Counted from the stretch's first letter, positions 1 through 6,435 are shown. The stretch: DNA of 9,448 nucleotides from Chitinivibrionales bacterium (GCA_028718065.1 JAQUMP010000100.1:1-9448), one strand, 5' to 3'. Notes: generated from the sequence alone by a model not told the origin. Translations and numbers: made by a program.

Positions 1-381
1 ATGCACGATCACGAGGTCGGCGTCACCGCGCGCAGCGTTTTTGCCGATCTTTCGGTCACTCAGATCCACTATCTCGACGCCATCCGGCATCTGGAAAAGC
101 CGACCATAAGCGAGCTTGCCAAACATCAGAAGGTATCCAGACCGACGGTGACCATAGCCCTGGAAAAACTTGCCCGCCAGGGGTACTTGACAAAAGTATC
201 TTCACTAAAAGACCATCGCGTGTCCAATGTGCATCTTACCAAAAAAGGCCTGAAAATATCCGAACTTCACGATAAAATTCATCAGGGGTATGCCCGTTAT
301 TTCGAGAATGCGCTGGGAAAAGCGGAACTGGGCGAATTGGTGGCGCTTCTGAATAAGGTGATTGCCTCTATGGGATTATAA
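1..381 (+). CDS. MarR-family transcriptional regulator (probably 5'-truncated by the window edge)
   Basis: This is a winged helix-turn-helix DNA-binding regulator of the MarR family, normally a dimeric repressor released by a small ligand or by oxidation. The visible 126 residues contain the wHTH: a helix around 20-30, then 'TISELAKHQKVSRPTVTIAL' at about 35-54 (helix-turn-helix with recognition helix SRPTVTIALEKL), then the wing 'YLTKVSSLKDHRVSNVHLT' around 62-80, with the typical D-x-R of MarR wings. A C-terminal dimerisation helix follows. The family is usually about 140-150 residues with an N-terminal dimerisation helix. Here little precedes the wHTH, and the frame is open at base 1, so the true start probably lies upstream and the ATG at 1 may be internal. 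It ends 35 bp before the P-type ATPase on the same strand, which suggests co-transcription and local control of that pump. The inducer cannot be read from the sequence. Confidence 0.85.
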   Translation: MHDHEVGVTARSVFADLSVTQIHYLDAIRHLEKPTISELAKHQKVSRPTVTIALEKLARQGYLTKVSSLKDHRVSNVHLTKKGLKISELHDKIHQGYARYFENALGKAELGELVALLNKVIASMGL

Positions 382-404
382 AAACGATCGCCAAAATCCG
401 TTAC

Positions 405-410
405 AGGGGA
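405..410 (+). promoter_or_regulatory. Ribosome binding site of the P-type ATPase
   Basis: AGGGGA lies 6 nt before the ATG at 417. It supports that start and independent translation initiation inside the 35-bp MarR-ATPase gap, which holds no visible promoter or terminator. Confidence 0.6.
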
Positions 411-416
411 TAAACA

Positions 417-2957
417 ATGAGCGCAATATCGTTTGAAAAATTAACCGGCCTTACGCAGGGCGAGGTGACCGCGCGGCGTGAGCGGGACGGCTACAACGAA
501 TTGCCCACCCAGGGCAAACGTCGTTTTTTCGATATTCTTATCGGGGTGCTCAAGGAGCCCATGTTTTTGCTCCTGATAGCCTGCGGGGTGCTGTATTTAC
601 TCTCGGGCGAATTCCAGGAAGCCGCGATGCTTCTGGGTTTTGTTTTTATCATAATCGGCATTACCTTTTATCAAGAGCAAAAAACCGAACGGGCCCTGGA
701 GGCGCTTAAAGATCTCTCCAGCCCGCGCGCTTTTGTAATCCGCAACGGCGAAAAAACGCGCATTCCCGGACGGGAAGTGGTTTGCGACGATGTCATCCTG
801 CTCGCGGAAGGCGACCGCGTGCCCGCGGACTGCGTCCTGGTGCATGCCCTGAACTTTTCCGTGGACGAATCCCTGCTTACCGGCGAATCGGTGCCCGTGC
901 GCAAATCTTTTGCCCAAGACGCGGATGCGGCGCTTGGAAAACCGGGCGGCGACGATCTTGCGTTTGCGTTTTCCGGGACGCTGGTCGTTTCCGGCCAGGC
1001 GGCAGGAATAGTCAAGGCCATTGGAACCAGGACCGAACTCGGCAAAATCGGCAAGGCGCTCCAGACGCTTAAAGAGGAACGCACGCCGCTCCAGGTCCAG
1101 ACCGGCAAAGTAGTCCGCGCCTTTGCGCTCTGCGGCGGCATCCTGTGCGCTTTGGTGATCGTGGTGTATTGGCTTACCCGGGGTAAACTACTCGAAGGTT
1201 TCCTGGCCGGGCTGTCGCTTGCCATGGCAATGCTGCCCGAAGAATTCCCGGTGGTTCTTACGGTTTTTCTGGCCCTGGGCGCCTGGCGGATTTCAAAGTA
1301 TCGCGTACTCACGCGGCGCGTTCCGGCGGTGGAAACGCTTGGTTCGGCGACCGTCCTGTGCGTCGACAAGACCGGTACCTTGACAATGAATAAAATGACC
1401 GTTTCCGACATTGTCGCCGGGGACCAAATCTTCGGCGTGGGGTCGGTAAATATCGCGCTCCCCGAAGCGTTCCATGAAGTCGTTGAATACGCCATGCTTG
1501 CCAGCCCCGTTGATCCTTTTGACCCCATGGAAAAAGCCATGAAAGAGCTTGGAGAACGCATGCTGGCTAAAACCGAACATATTCACGCATCCTGGACGCT
1601 TCAGCGCGAATATCCCCTTAACAAAGAACTGCTTGCCATGTCGCGCGTGTGGACTTCCGCCTCGGGCAATGACTTAGTCATAGCGGCCAAAGGCGCGCCC
1701 GAAGCCATTGCCGATCTTTGCCACCTTAACGCGGCGCGATTGCAGGAGCTCCGGGAAAAAATCGATTTTCTCAGCAATCAGGGCAAACGCGTTATAGGGG
1801 TGGCGCGCGCCCGCTATGCCAAAGCGGACCTTCCGGAAAAGCAACACGATTTTCAGTTTGATTTTGTCGGCCTGCTTGGTTTGGAAGACCCCGTGCGCCC
1901 GAATGTAGCGGGCGCAATCGCCGAATGCTACGCGGCAGGCATCCGGACGATTATGATTACCGGCGATTACCCCGGCACGGCCATGAGTATCGCGGCCCAG
2001 ATCGGTCTTAAAAATGCGGACCGGCACCTCACCGGTCCGGAGCTGGAATCCTTGACAGACGAACAGCTTGCGCACCGCATTAAAGACCTAAACGTCTTTG
2101 CCCGCATGGTCCCGGAACAGAAGTTGCGTATTGTCAAGGCATTAAAAATAAACAGGGAAATCGTGGCCATGACCGGCGACGGCGTCAACGATGCTCCCGC
2201 CCTGAAAGCCGCGCATATCGGCGTGGCCATGGGCGGCCGCGGCACCGACGTTGCGCGCGAGGCGTCGTCGCTGGTGTTGCTCGACGACGATTTTAATTCG
2301 ATCGTAACGGCCGTGCGCATCGGACGGCGCATTTATGACAATCTTAAAAAGGCGATGATGTTTATCCTTTCGGTCCATATCCCGATTGCGGGACTCTCCT
2401 TGATTCCGGTATTGTTTAAATGGCCGTTGATTTTATTTCCCGTGCACATTGTTTTTCTTGAGCTCATTATCGATCCCGCCTGCACCCTGATCTTTGAGGC
2501 CGACCATGAAGACCGTGATGTCATGAAACGCAAACCGCGCGCGATCGACGCGCAGCTCTTTGACCTCGCGACCGTACTTAAATGTTTTTTCCAGGGCGGA
2601 TTAACGCTGGTCGTCACGATCGCAATTTACCTGTTTATCCGCCACGACCATTCCACGGAGGCCGCGCGCGGATTGGCATTTCTTACGCTGGTGGTTTGCA
2701 ATATGGGAATGATTTTATCGAACCGTTCATTAACACGGTCGGGGTTAAGCATCTTACGGGAAAAGAACGCGGCGTTTAAATGGGTCATGACCGGGACCGC
2801 AGCCCTGATTTGCCTTATTTTAACCGTACCGTTTCTCAAGGAGCTGTTCCGTTTCGGCGCCGTATCCTTAACCGACCTGTTCCTTGCGCTTGCCGGCGGA
2901 TTGGTCGCCATCGTTCTTATGGAACTCTTGAAGGTGGTTCCTCCGGGTAAAAAATAG
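417..2957 (+). CDS. Cation-translocating P-type ATPase (P2-like)
   Basis: Inner-membrane ion pump driven by ATP through a phospho-aspartate intermediate. The 846 residues show the full P-type architecture. There is an N-terminal cation-ATPase domain (about 1-45), M1-M2 at about 45-85, and an actuator domain with TGES at 155-158. M3-M4 lie at about 235-290, with the M4 motif PEEFP at 274-278. The phosphorylation motif DKTGTLT is at 317-323 (Asp317), the nucleotide-binding motif KGAPE at 425-429 and the hinge motif TGDGVND at 586-592. M5-M10 occupy about 645-840. Length and layout match P2-type (calcium-pump-like) bacterial ATPases. No N-terminal metal-binding domain or CPx motif is present, so a heavy-metal P1B pump is unlikely. 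By-eye alignment to SERCA keeps the M4 Glu (275) and M6 Asp (686) but not the M5 Asn/Glu pair, so the ion is uncertain. AGGGGA at 405-410 sits 6 nt before the ATG. The MarR gene just upstream is its likely regulator. Confidence 0.93.
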   Translation: MSAISFEKLTGLTQGEVTARRERDGYNELPTQGKRRFFDILIGVLKEPMFLLLIACGVLYLLSGEFQEAAMLLGFVFIIIGITFYQEQKTERALEALKDLSSPRAFVIRNGEKTRIPGREVVCDDVILLAEGDRVPADCVLVHALNFSVDESLLTGESVPVRKSFAQDADAALGKPGGDDLAFAFSGTLVVSGQAAGIVKAIGTRTELGKIGKALQTLKEERTPLQVQTGKVVRAFALCGGILCALVIVVYWLTRGKLLEGFLAGLSLAMAMLPEEFPVVLTVFLALGAWRISKYRVLTRRVPAVETLGSATVLCVDKTGTLTMNKMTVSDIVAGDQIFGVGSVNIALPEAFHEVVEYAMLASPVDPFDPMEKAMKELGERMLAKTEHIHASWTLQREYPLNKELLAMSRVWTSASGNDLVIAAKGAPEAIADLCHLNAARLQELREKIDFLSNQGKRVIGVARARYAKADLPEKQHDFQFDFVGLLGLEDPVRPNVAGAIAECYAAGIRTIMITGDYPGTAMSIAAQIGLKNADRHLTGPELESLTDEQLAHRIKDLNVFARMVPEQKLRIVKALKINREIVAMTGDGVNDAPALKAAHIGVAMGGRGTDVAREASSLVLLDDDFNSIVTAVRIGRRIYDNLKKAMMFILSVHIPIAGLSLIPVLFKWPLILFPVHIVFLELIIDPACTLIFEADHEDRDVMKRKPRAIDAQLFDLATVLKCFFQGGLTLVVTIAIYLFIRHDHSTEAARGLAFLTLVVCNMGMILSNRSLTRSGLSILREKNAAFKWVMTGTAALICLILTVPFLKELFRFGAVSLTDLFLALAGGLVAIVLMELLKVVPPGKK

Positions 2958-2985
2958 AGGGCAATCCATCACGCGTAATTTTATA

Positions 2986-3012
2986 ATGACAAATACCGGG
3001 ACAATTTATAAT
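2986..3012 (+). promoter_or_regulatory. Candidate sigma70-type promoter ahead of the small exported protein
   Basis: A perfect TATAAT at 3007-3012 is preceded by ATGACA at 2986-2991 with a 15-bp spacer, which is shorter than the usual 16-18. A second perfect TATAAT at 2982-2987 has no convincing -35 hexamer. Both fall upstream of the ATG at 3034 in an AT-rich stretch after the ATPase stop codon. The assignment rests on consensus matching only. Confidence 0.3.
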
Positions 3013-3033
3013 TCATCCAAGCGTAATACCACC

Positions 3034-3369
3034 ATGTGTAAAATTAAACCTGTAATCATGTTCGTGTTGGTTGCGTTTTTCATGACCTTGACAACCGAGG
3101 GGGGCGCGCGGTTTTCTTGCCTTGAAGACCGGGCGGAAACCTCTTCGGAAAATCATCGCGAATGTTTCCCGGATGAGTCCGAAGGCCTTATTTCCCCTGC
3201 CGCTCAGTCCGGCGTTACCGTTCGCATAAGAAATGCAATTTGTATACCGCATGCCCTGTTTAAAAAAATGCTCTTTCCTTCCGCGACATTAGCCGATAAA
3301 TTATACGCCGTCAAGGTCCTTCCCGATTTTTTGCAATTGGCCCTCGAAACAAAAGTTCTTCGTATTTAG
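3034..3369 (+). CDS. Small hypothetical protein with an N-terminal export-signal-like segment
   Basis: I do not recognise the family. The frame opens at 2986, but I chose the ATG at 3034 (111 residues) because it starts with the signal-like sequence MCKIKPVIMFVLVAFFMTLT: two lysines, then a hydrophobic core at about 6-18, then a small-residue TEGGA region that could be a cleavage site. Starting at 2986 would add 16 polar residues ahead of the signal and would overlap a candidate -10 box. No good Shine-Dalgarno precedes either start, which weakens the call. The mature part is acidic near its beginning (EDRAETSSE) and has three further cysteines (mature cysteines around residues 24, 39 and 65). 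It ends in a hydrophobic, helix-prone segment (DFLQLALETKVLRI). It lies 76 bp after the ATPase and 108 bp before the hybrid kinase, on the same strand. It could be a periplasmic accessory protein of either neighbour, but nothing seen proves that. Confidence 0.5.
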   Translation: MCKIKPVIMFVLVAFFMTLTTEGGARFSCLEDRAETSSENHRECFPDESEGLISPAAQSGVTVRIRNAICIPHALFKKMLFPSATLADKLYAVKVLPDFLQLALETKVLRI

Positions 3370-3436
3370 CCTCTTCGTCCGCTTCGTCCAATTTTATTCG
3401 CCCTGAAAATCCGCTGCGATCGGTATTTAGAATATT

Positions 3437-3456
3437 CCGGGCCGGATCAGGCCCGG
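3437..3456 (+). other. Perfect GC-rich hairpin in the leader of the hybrid kinase gene
   Basis: The 7-bp arms CCGGGCC (3437-3443) and GGCCCGG (3450-3456) are exactly complementary around a 6-nt loop, followed by only three T residues. The hairpin ends 6 nt before the GGAGAAAG ribosome binding site at 3463-3470. It could be a weak intrinsic terminator for upstream transcripts or a structure affecting translation of the kinase. The T-run is too short for a confident terminator. The rest of the 108-bp gap (3370-3477) holds a short direct repeat of CTTCGTCC and a TAGAAT box at 3428-3433 without a good -35. Confidence 0.5.
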
Positions 3457-3462
3457 TTTCAT

Positions 3463-3470
3463 GGAGAAAG
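3463..3470 (+). promoter_or_regulatory. Ribosome binding site of the hybrid histidine kinase
   Basis: GGAGAAAG lies 7 nt before the ATG at 3478. It fixes this start over the later in-frame ATGs at codons 6 and 9. Confidence 0.65.
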
Positions 3471-3477
3471 CAATACG

Positions 3478-5034
3478 ATGCAAGATAAAAATATGCACAG
3501 GATGGATTTTTCCGTTCAATTGATTTTGGACGGCGTACCGGACGCGATGATTGTAACAACCGTAAATGGCGATATTACCATGATGAATTCGGCGGCCAAA
3601 AATTTGTCGGGGATCATGCCCAACCTTGCGAACTGCCGGAATATTTTTGATGTTGATCCAATGTTCCGCGCCGGTTTACCAACGCAGGCCTCTCTTGCGT
3701 CCGGGCAAAAATCCATTTTTGATACTCCCAACGGCGTTCCATTTACCAATGGAAAAGGGAAAAAACGGACAATATTAATTGACAAGGGACCGCTTCTGGA
3801 TTCCGAAAAGAAAAATATCGGCTATTTATGGATCATAAAGGAAATTTCCGAATTAGTACGCATAAGAAACGAAATGCAAAAGATCCAGGCCCTTGAATCC
3901 ATAGGAATCCTCGCCGCGGGAGTGGCCCATGATTTTAACAATTTACTGGGCGGTTTGTTGGGGTTTATCGACCTTGCCCATCGGAGCGTCGAAAATCCGG
4001 CGGAATGCACCGAACATCTGGAAGGGGCAAAAGATGCGGTCCAAAAGGCGCGCGACCTTACGGCCCAACTGCTGGCTTTGTCGAAAGGGGGAATCTTTCA
4101 AAAGCAAGTTGCTTCTATCGCGAAGATACTACAGAATTCTCTTAGAATCTGCACCGTAGGGTCGCCGGTTAAAACGGAGGTTTTTATTCAAGAAGGCCTT
4201 TGGAATTGCAATGTCGATCAAGCGCAAATATCGCAGGCCCTCAACAATATACTTATAAATGCGATACAAGCCATGCCGGCAGGCGGAACCTTGGCCGTTT
4301 ATGCCGTAAATGTAGAATTGACGGAGCAGGAAATCGCATCGCTTTCCGCTGGAAAGTATATCAGCATTTCCATTCGGGATACCGGATGCGGAATCCCGAA
4401 TGAAATTATCGACCACGTTTTCGATCCCTATTTCACCACAAAAGAAAAAGGAAGCGGCCTCGGACTTGCCGTTGCATGGTCGGTGATTCGGCAACATAAC
4501 GGGCATATCGGCGTTGGCTCCGCCCCGGAACAAGGTTCGGTTTTTACCCTTCATATCCCTGCGACGACGGCGGCAATCGAAAATGCCCTGGCCGAAAAAT
4601 TATTCGAAAAGTCCCAATTCAATTCCTTACGTATTCTGGTGATGGACGACGATCCGACAATCCGGGTTGTCTTGGAAAAAATATTGCGCAAACTTAATTG
4701 CGACGTTACCACCGTCGTGTCCGGAGAGCTCGCCCTCCACTCGCTCCGGAAGGCGCGCGAGCGACATGCCTGTTTTGACGTTGCAATTCTTGACCTGACC
4801 ATTCCCGGCGGTAAAGGCGGAAAGGACATTGTCGCGGAAGTCAATAAATTATTTCCGGATATCAAGACCATTGCCATGAGCGGATACACCGGCGACCCGA
4901 TTTTTGAAAACGCGGGCGCGTTCGGCTTTCACCACGCTCTTAAAAAGCCTTTCTTGATCGAAGAATTAGCGTTCTTGCTGCATGACGCGGCTATGCGGTT
5001 TCCCGGTGCAAACGGCCGACAAAACGGGGCGTGA
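3478..5034 (+). CDS. Soluble hybrid sensor histidine kinase (PAS-HisKA-HATPase-REC)
   Basis: Two-component sensor kinase that autophosphorylates on His and can pass the phosphate to its own C-terminal receiver. In its 518 residues, a PAS domain spans about 9-125, starting LILDGVPDAMIVTTVNGDIT. HisKA follows with the H box AGVAHDFNN, His151 being the phosphoacceptor; H-D-F-N-N is typical of NtrB-like kinases. The HATPase domain has an N box around 256-266 (NNILINAIQAM), a G1 box DTGCG at 301-305 and a G2 box GSGLGL at 325-330. The receiver domain (about 384-505) has the acidic residues D390-D392, phosphoacceptor Asp439 (AILDLTIPGG), Ser468 and Lys490 (KKP), so it should be active. No membrane segment is visible, so the input is probably cytoplasmic or comes through a partner. 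No DNA-binding response regulator lies next to it. The next genes are a tiny membrane protein 34 bp on and a TerB-like protein. Confidence 0.93.
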   Translation: MQDKNMHRMDFSVQLILDGVPDAMIVTTVNGDITMMNSAAKNLSGIMPNLANCRNIFDVDPMFRAGLPTQASLASGQKSIFDTPNGVPFTNGKGKKRTILIDKGPLLDSEKKNIGYLWIIKEISELVRIRNEMQKIQALESIGILAAGVAHDFNNLLGGLLGFIDLAHRSVENPAECTEHLEGAKDAVQKARDLTAQLLALSKGGIFQKQVASIAKILQNSLRICTVGSPVKTEVFIQEGLWNCNVDQAQISQALNNILINAIQAMPAGGTLAVYAVNVELTEQEIASLSAGKYISISIRDTGCGIPNEIIDHVFDPYFTTKEKGSGLGLAVAWSVIRQHNGHIGVGSAPEQGSVFTLHIPATTAAIENALAEKLFEKSQFNSLRILVMDDDPTIRVVLEKILRKLNCDVTTVVSGELALHSLRKARERHACFDVAILDLTIPGGKGGKDIVAEVNKLFPDIKTIAMSGYTGDPIFENAGAFGFHHALKKPFLIEELAFLLHDAAMRFPGANGRQNGA

Positions 5035-5068
5035 TCTTTTTGTGAAACCTGACAAACTGGAGGAAACA

Positions 5069-5176
5069 ATGGAATCGGGCAATTTTGAAATCGGTTTTCC
5101 GGTCGTTATCTGTTTTTGGGTTTTAATGCTCCTGGCCCTGATCGTGGCCGCGGCTTCCGATAAAAAGCAAAAGTAA
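5069..5176 (+). CDS. Small single-span membrane protein (35 aa)
   Basis: The ATG at 5069 follows a strong Shine-Dalgarno, GGAGG at 5059-5063, with 5-nt spacing. That favours this start over the longer in-frame reading from 4982, which overlaps the kinase gene and lacks a ribosome site. The product has a short polar N-terminus (MESGNFEIG), one hydrophobic stretch of about 20 residues (FPVVICFWVLMLLALIVAAA) at 10-29 and a basic tail (SDKKQK). By the positive-inside rule the C-terminus should be cytoplasmic. It begins 34 bp after the kinase stop on the same strand, so it is probably co-transcribed with it. I recognise no family. A role as membrane anchor or modulator for the soluble kinase is only a guess from position. 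Confidence 0.6.
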   Translation: MESGNFEIGFPVVICFWVLMLLALIVAAASDKKQK

Positions 5177-5181
5177 TTTGA

Positions 5182-5209
5182 TTTACAAAGGGTTTCCTTA
5201 AAATATAAC
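5182..5209 (+). promoter_or_regulatory. Candidate sigma70-type promoter of the TerB-like gene
   Basis: TTTACA (5182-5187) and TATAAC (5204-5209) each match consensus at five of six positions and are separated by 16 bp. They lie 41 bp upstream of the ATG at 5251, in the 74-bp gap after the small membrane protein. This would allow the TerB-like gene to be transcribed apart from the kinase. Confidence 0.45.
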
Positions 5210-5250
5210 TAATTTTCCCAACCGGATTTTTTAACGAAAAGGAGATCATC

Positions 5251-5880
5251 ATGAGCGCCCAACAAACAACAAGTCCGCAAAAAAGCCGTTTGGAGGACTC
5301 GTTTTCCATGAACGACAATCAACGCAAATCTTTGGAAGATGCATTTTTTCTGCAGGAAGACCGGAAGCTGGTTGAAAATCTACGGGCCATGCGCGCCATG
5401 GCGGAAACCAAAGAGGCCCTGCGGCGGATTTCGGGTATAAAAAACGAGGCCATTTTGCAGAAGCTCGTGGACCTTAATGTCCGTCCGGAGACGTTGGCGT
5501 CACTCTGCCTCATTCCCCTGGTCGAGGTCGCCTGGGCCGACGGGTTCGTTGACGAAAAAGAAGCCAGAGCCTTGCTTTTAGCCGCCGACGCCATGGAAAA
5601 AAAACAAGAAAACATCAACCATGAACTGATCAAACAATGGCTTACGCATAAACCGTCACCCCATCTGCTGGTCGCCTGGAGCCATTATATCCAGGGACTC
5701 TGCGAGCAGTTGTCCGAAGAGGAAAAGCAGATCTTAAAATCAGAAATATTAAATCAAGCATACGCGATCGCGGATGCAAGCGGCGGCTTTCTGGGCTTGG
5801 GCCTCGGCAGCAGGATATCCAAGGCGGAATCCGATATGCTTGATGATTTGGAATTGGCTTTTGCAGCCGACCGGAGCTAA
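5251..5880 (+). CDS. TerB-like helical domain protein
   Basis: The 209-residue protein contains a segment resembling the TerB (tellurite-resistance-type) helical fold: LCLIPLVEVAWADGFVDEKE at about 85-104, where the A-D-G-x-V-D-x-x-E pattern is the family's acidic, metal-binding-like signature. More helices follow, with a second acidic stretch (LSEEEKQILKSEIL) at 154-167 and a glycine-rich turn GGFLGLGLGS at 178-187. The N-terminal 80 residues are charged and predicted helical, and there is no membrane segment. GGAG at 5241-5244, 6 nt before the ATG, supports this start over the Met at residue 20. TerB-fold proteins are linked with membrane-associated stress and defence systems, but no other ter genes (terC, terD, terZ) are nearby, so a tellurite role should not be assumed. 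It converges with the chemosensory operon on the opposite strand. Confidence 0.65.
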   Translation: MSAQQTTSPQKSRLEDSFSMNDNQRKSLEDAFFLQEDRKLVENLRAMRAMAETKEALRRISGIKNEAILQKLVDLNVRPETLASLCLIPLVEVAWADGFVDEKEARALLLAADAMEKKQENINHELIKQWLTHKPSPHLLVAWSHYIQGLCEQLSEEEKQILKSEILNQAYAIADASGGFLGLGLGSRISKAESDMLDDLELAFAADRS

Positions 5881-5958
5881 AAGCGAACGAAAAGTTGAAA
5901 GTGAAAAATAATAATTTAAAACCCTGACTCGCTACTTGCCACTTACGACTTATCGCTT
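5881..5958. repeat. Imperfect inverted repeat at the convergent gene junction
   Basis: The left arm AAGTTGAAAGTG (5892-5903) matches the reverse complement of the right arm CACTTACGACTT (5940-5951) at 10 of 12 positions. An outer arm AAGCGA (5881-5886) pairs exactly with TCGCTT (5953-5958). Unpaired bases are 5887-5891 on the left and 5952 on the right, and the loop is 36 nt and AT-rich. Lying just past the TerB-like stop and over the receiver 2 stop, it could act as a terminator in both directions, though neither side has a clear T-run. Confidence 0.5.
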
Positions 5959-5968
5959 GCAACTTCTT
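5927..5968. repeat. Degenerate 7-bp tandem repeat (ACTT core)
   Basis: Six consecutive heptads stay in exact 7-bp register. Cores are ACTC at 5927, ACTT at 5934, 5941 and 5948, GCTT at 5955 and ACTT at 5962; the other three bases of each unit vary. In the opposite orientation, two heptads beginning AAGT at 5892 and 5899 are also in 7-bp register. The array overlaps the last eight codons of receiver 2. It resembles in style the heptameric short tandem repeats known from intergenic regions of some bacteria such as cyanobacteria; identity with any named family was not tested. Confidence 0.65.
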
Positions 5969-6431
5969 TGGCGGCCTCTCCCGGCTGGCCGGTTTCCTTT
6001 TGCGGAGCGACCTCCGCGGGTTTGGGAGGCGGGGCCGCCTTTGCGATTGAAGGAATTTGAATATTGTAAACCTTGGAAAGTTCCAATAACTTGGCGGCGA
6101 TCGCTTTTTTCTCAACGGGTTTTATAAGGTAACCCGAGACCCCGGCCTTGACCGCCTCAATAATATTTTTCTTTTCATTTTCCGTTGTCTGCAGGACGAA
6201 GGGCAGTTTGGCGTATTCCGGGCGCGATTTTACATACTTAAGAAAATCCAGTCCCGATTCACCCGGCATGTGCCAGTCCGAGATGATAAGATCAAAATTT
6301 TTGCCCACGATAAGGTTTTTTGCTTCGGCAACGCCGGCGGCTTCGCTCACGGAATCGTATCCAAGTTCCTTGAGCGCGGTGCAGACCATGTGGCGGATCA
6401 TTTTCGAATCATCGACAATTAAAATATTCAT
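5943..6431 (-). CDS. CheY-like response regulator 2, with a proline/alanine-rich C-terminal tail
   Basis: Single-domain receiver expected to take phosphate from a histidine kinase and signal by protein contact, since no output domain follows. In its 162 residues, the acidic pair is D7-D8, phosphoacceptor Asp52 (LIISDWHMPG), Thr82 and Lys104 (LIKPVEK): a complete active site. The start at 6431 (MNILIVDDS) matches the paralogue's start and has GAGGAG at 6439-6444, 7 nt upstream on the minus strand. A longer reading to 6539 would add 36 residues that belong to another frame of receiver 1. After about 127 a tail rich in Pro, Ala, Lys and Glu (KAAPPPKPAEVAPQKE...) runs to the end; receiver 1 lacks it. 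The last codons and the stop fall in the heptad repeat array. It starts 4 bp after receiver 1 ends, so translation is probably coupled. Confidence 0.93.
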   Translation of the reverse strand: MNILIVDDSKMIRHMVCTALKELGYDSVSEAAGVAEAKNLIVGKNFDLIISDWHMPGESGLDFLKYVKSRPEYAKLPFVLQTTENEKKNIIEAVKAGVSGYLIKPVEKKAIAAKLLELSKVYNIQIPSIAKAAPPPKPAEVAPQKETGQPGEAAKEVASDKS

Positions 6432-6435
6432 CGGT

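Noticed and set aside
671..1561. Long minus-strand open frame of 296 codons opposite the P-type ATPase
   Set aside because: It lies wholly inside the ATPase gene, its Ser/Arg/Thr-rich translation shows no domain, and the plus-strand frame has every P-type motif.
3373..3389. Direct repeat of CTTCGTCC, two copies 9 bp apart
   Set aside because: Two short copies in a non-coding gap are too little to call an operator or repeat element.
5187..5200. Short inverted repeat AAGG/CCTT after the small membrane protein gene
   Set aside because: A 4-bp stem without a T-run is too weak for a terminator, and the stretch is better read as the spacer of a candidate promoter.
5642..6115. Minus-strand frame of 157 codons across the convergent junction
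   Set aside because: Its translation is basic and low in complexity, comes partly from the heptad repeat, and overlaps both the TerB-like gene and receiver 2.
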